Made by a program: the position numbers and the translations under genes | Assembly (NCBI GenBank): GCA_028023455.1 | Contig: JAQFVV010006197.1 | Span: 14,195,254-14,259,253 of the forward strand | Direction: 5' to 3' | DNA from: Epiperipatus broadwayi | Taxonomy: Eukaryota; Onychophora; Udeonychophora; Euonychophora; Peripatidae | DNA length: 64,000 bases | Shown: positions 62,436 through 64,000 of the stretch, in pieces | How positions within the stretch are numbered: the first letter of the stretch is position 1 | Layout: each line of letters begins with the position of its first letter | The notes under the pieces: generated by a model | The model's database searches: none | Told to the model about the DNA's origin: nothing | Seen by the model: the letters and a program-made list of their open reading frames with translations, nothing else

Positions 62436-62965
62436 CAGCAAAAGATTTAAAAGACAAAGGATTTATCACAGACTAACAATGATTAGTATTGTAATAAAAA
62501 AGTTAGAAAAGTTTTTTTAGATGCAGTATCTTAACTTTCAAAAATTTTAAAGCTAAGCTGCTTTCTGTGACTTTCTATGATGTAAAAGTTGGAAATGGAA
62601 AACAAATGAATAAGAAAAGTACTGATGCTTTTGAATTGTTATACCATTGAAGAAGACTAAATGTCAAGAAAAATGAACAAGCAAATGCTTGATCAGATCA
62701 GAGTTTGAAGCATAAATGATCAGATTGAAATTGCCTTATAAGGCAGTCTACTTTATTAGAAAAGTTTATGATGTATGAAAAGATTAGTGGTAAGAGAAGA
62801 AAAAAGACCATAATGAAGTAAAAGATCTCCATCATCACAGTAACAAATATTTTGAGTAGTTTAAAAATAAAAAGATGATAGATTATATCTGGAAAATGAT
62901 TGTAAGGTGTTGGTATTGGTAAAATCTAATAATAATCAGTGATGATTATGATGATGAAGAGGAAT
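62436..62965 (+). pseudogene. LINE C-terminal fragment (FGHV-type family)
   Basis: Shifting plus-strand frames give a run corresponding to E-I-x-x-R-I-x-x-A near 62490-62520, KSTDAFELLYH followed by RRLNVKKNEQANA near 62615-62690 (family AFE-W-W-RR-L), a LIRQSTLLEKFMMYEKISGK stretch near 62735-62795 (family RRKL...FGHV...GK), and RRKKTIMK. This is the order of the post-RT region of a LINE distinct from the RTE copies. It ends in a GATGATTATGATGATGAAG tract near 62940-62958, like a LINE 3' terminal repeat. Confidence 0.55.
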
Positions 62966-64000
62966 CCTTCCATATGTGCATTAATATTTTTACTATAATG
63001 CAAAACTTAGTGATCTTAAATTGCAAGGTGAATCAATCTTTTAATTATAGATATCTACTAATAATGTTGGATAGCAGTTGAGGAGATACATTCTTTGATT
63101 CTTAGGTTGATATGAAAATGAATGCATCTAGCGTAAATAATATTCATTTATGAATGCAATTATAAAGCTTAAGTTTTAATATACATATATTTATGAAAGA
63201 AGTGATACAAATGCAAAAATGTCTACTAGTCAAGGAAGTCACAACCTGGCCCTTGGACCTATCCAGGTGATTATCTATATTTAATAAACATAAAAGATAA
63301 AATCTCATTAAAATTAATTAAGTTTATTCACAAATATATATGAATAATTTTAGAGTTTTAAGGTTTTTAAAAAAAATAAAAAAGAATATATATATAAAGA
63401 GAGAGAAAGATCAATTTTCTCTATCATTTGCTATGAATTCTTTTTTCACTAACTTAAAATTTTTCGTTTTGTATATTCAGTTGTAGAAAAGAATATGTTT
63501 CAGTTGACAGGTGGATTCAATATCTAGTTTCATATCATTATCTATGATTTTTTTTCTTTTTTCAAATTATTACTGTGTGATTTTTTTTTAAAAATAAGTG
63601 TTCATTCTTTTATTTGAAGATTTAAAAAAAAAAAAAAATCGTACTTTTTCTGTAATAATAATTTGCCCCGAATGCCTTATTACATTCCATACAGATTATT
63701 CACATTCTATCTGATAAATCAATCAAATAGCCTCAACGTTTTTTGAATAGATTTTATATATTCTATAACTTATTTTTTCTCTCTGACGATTTAAATTTGT
63801 GAATGAGTGATTAATGAATTTCATTTTTAAGTCTTTATATATATAAAAACCTGAGAAAATATTGTTGTATTTATTTTTGATATATATTTGCAGAAATTTT
63901 AAATAATTTTATTTTACAGTATCTGACAGTATTAATATGATTACATCTGTGTTATTTAATATTATCTTTTATTTATTATTTTGTGCTGAAGCACCACCAT
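62966..64000. other. AT-rich stretch to the window end
   Basis: No gene is recognised. Confidence 0.5.

Overview
This window looks like repeat-dominated intergenic or intronic DNA from an invertebrate animal nuclear genome. It is strongly AT-rich (about three quarters A+T by eye). I see no operons, no bacterial-type genes and no host gene or exon I can name. Every recognisable coding segment belongs to a transposable element: Penelope-like elements, several non-LTR retrotransposon (LINE) lineages, an LTR retrotransposon with only a gag-like region, and non-autonomous DNA transposons. An arthropod is plausible from this mix, but the sequence alone does not settle the species.

Layout, left to right. 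1-1090: two 5'-truncated Penelope-like (GIY-YIG) copies fused head to head as a 393-bp perfect palindrome with a 304-bp spacer. 3-9 kb: AT-rich non-coding DNA with divergent tandem duplications (3.07 and 6.29 kb), a compound TTAA-flanked inverted-repeat element (4.64-5.36 kb) and a fold-back element with about 205-bp arms (8.38-8.89 kb). 10.8-14.4 kb: a small decayed Jockey/CR1-like LINE piece, a well-preserved 3' part of an RTE-type LINE (minus strand), and a decayed plus-strand relative of it. 18.3-24.6 kb: an LTR-type element with a broken gag reading frame and no pol. Its 3' LTR is split by a 1.1-kb TA-flanked DNA transposon, and the uninterrupted 5' LTR is a natural empty-site control. 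25.4-27.3 kb: an older RTE copy. 29.86 kb: a tRNA-derived retroposon with an 18-bp target-site duplication. 30.5-32.65 kb: a heavily decayed Penelope-like element. 34.7-38.6 kb: two further LINE remnants.

38.6-45 kb is without recognisable genes. It includes a compositionally distinct stretch at about 39.4-41.95 kb. 45.06-51.4 kb: a nearly full-length minus-strand LINE of L1/Tx1 type, with a zinc-knuckle ORF1, an endonuclease, and a reverse transcriptase whose active site reads YMDD. 51.9-54.65 kb: a complete but much older LINE of another family. 56.54-60.06 kb: a CR1/Daphne-like LINE embedded in a very long pure (ATT)n microsatellite, about 78 units on its left and about 173 on its right. 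61.06-61.73 kb: a very recent 336-bp tandem duplication. 62.44-62.97 kb: the 3' end of yet another LINE.

The window is thus a layered record of retrotransposition with some nested insertion. No element has an intact set of reading frames. The points that most deserve checking are the LINE inside the (ATT)n array, the gag-only LTR element with its datable nested insertion, the palindromic Penelope pair, and the YMDD-type LINE.
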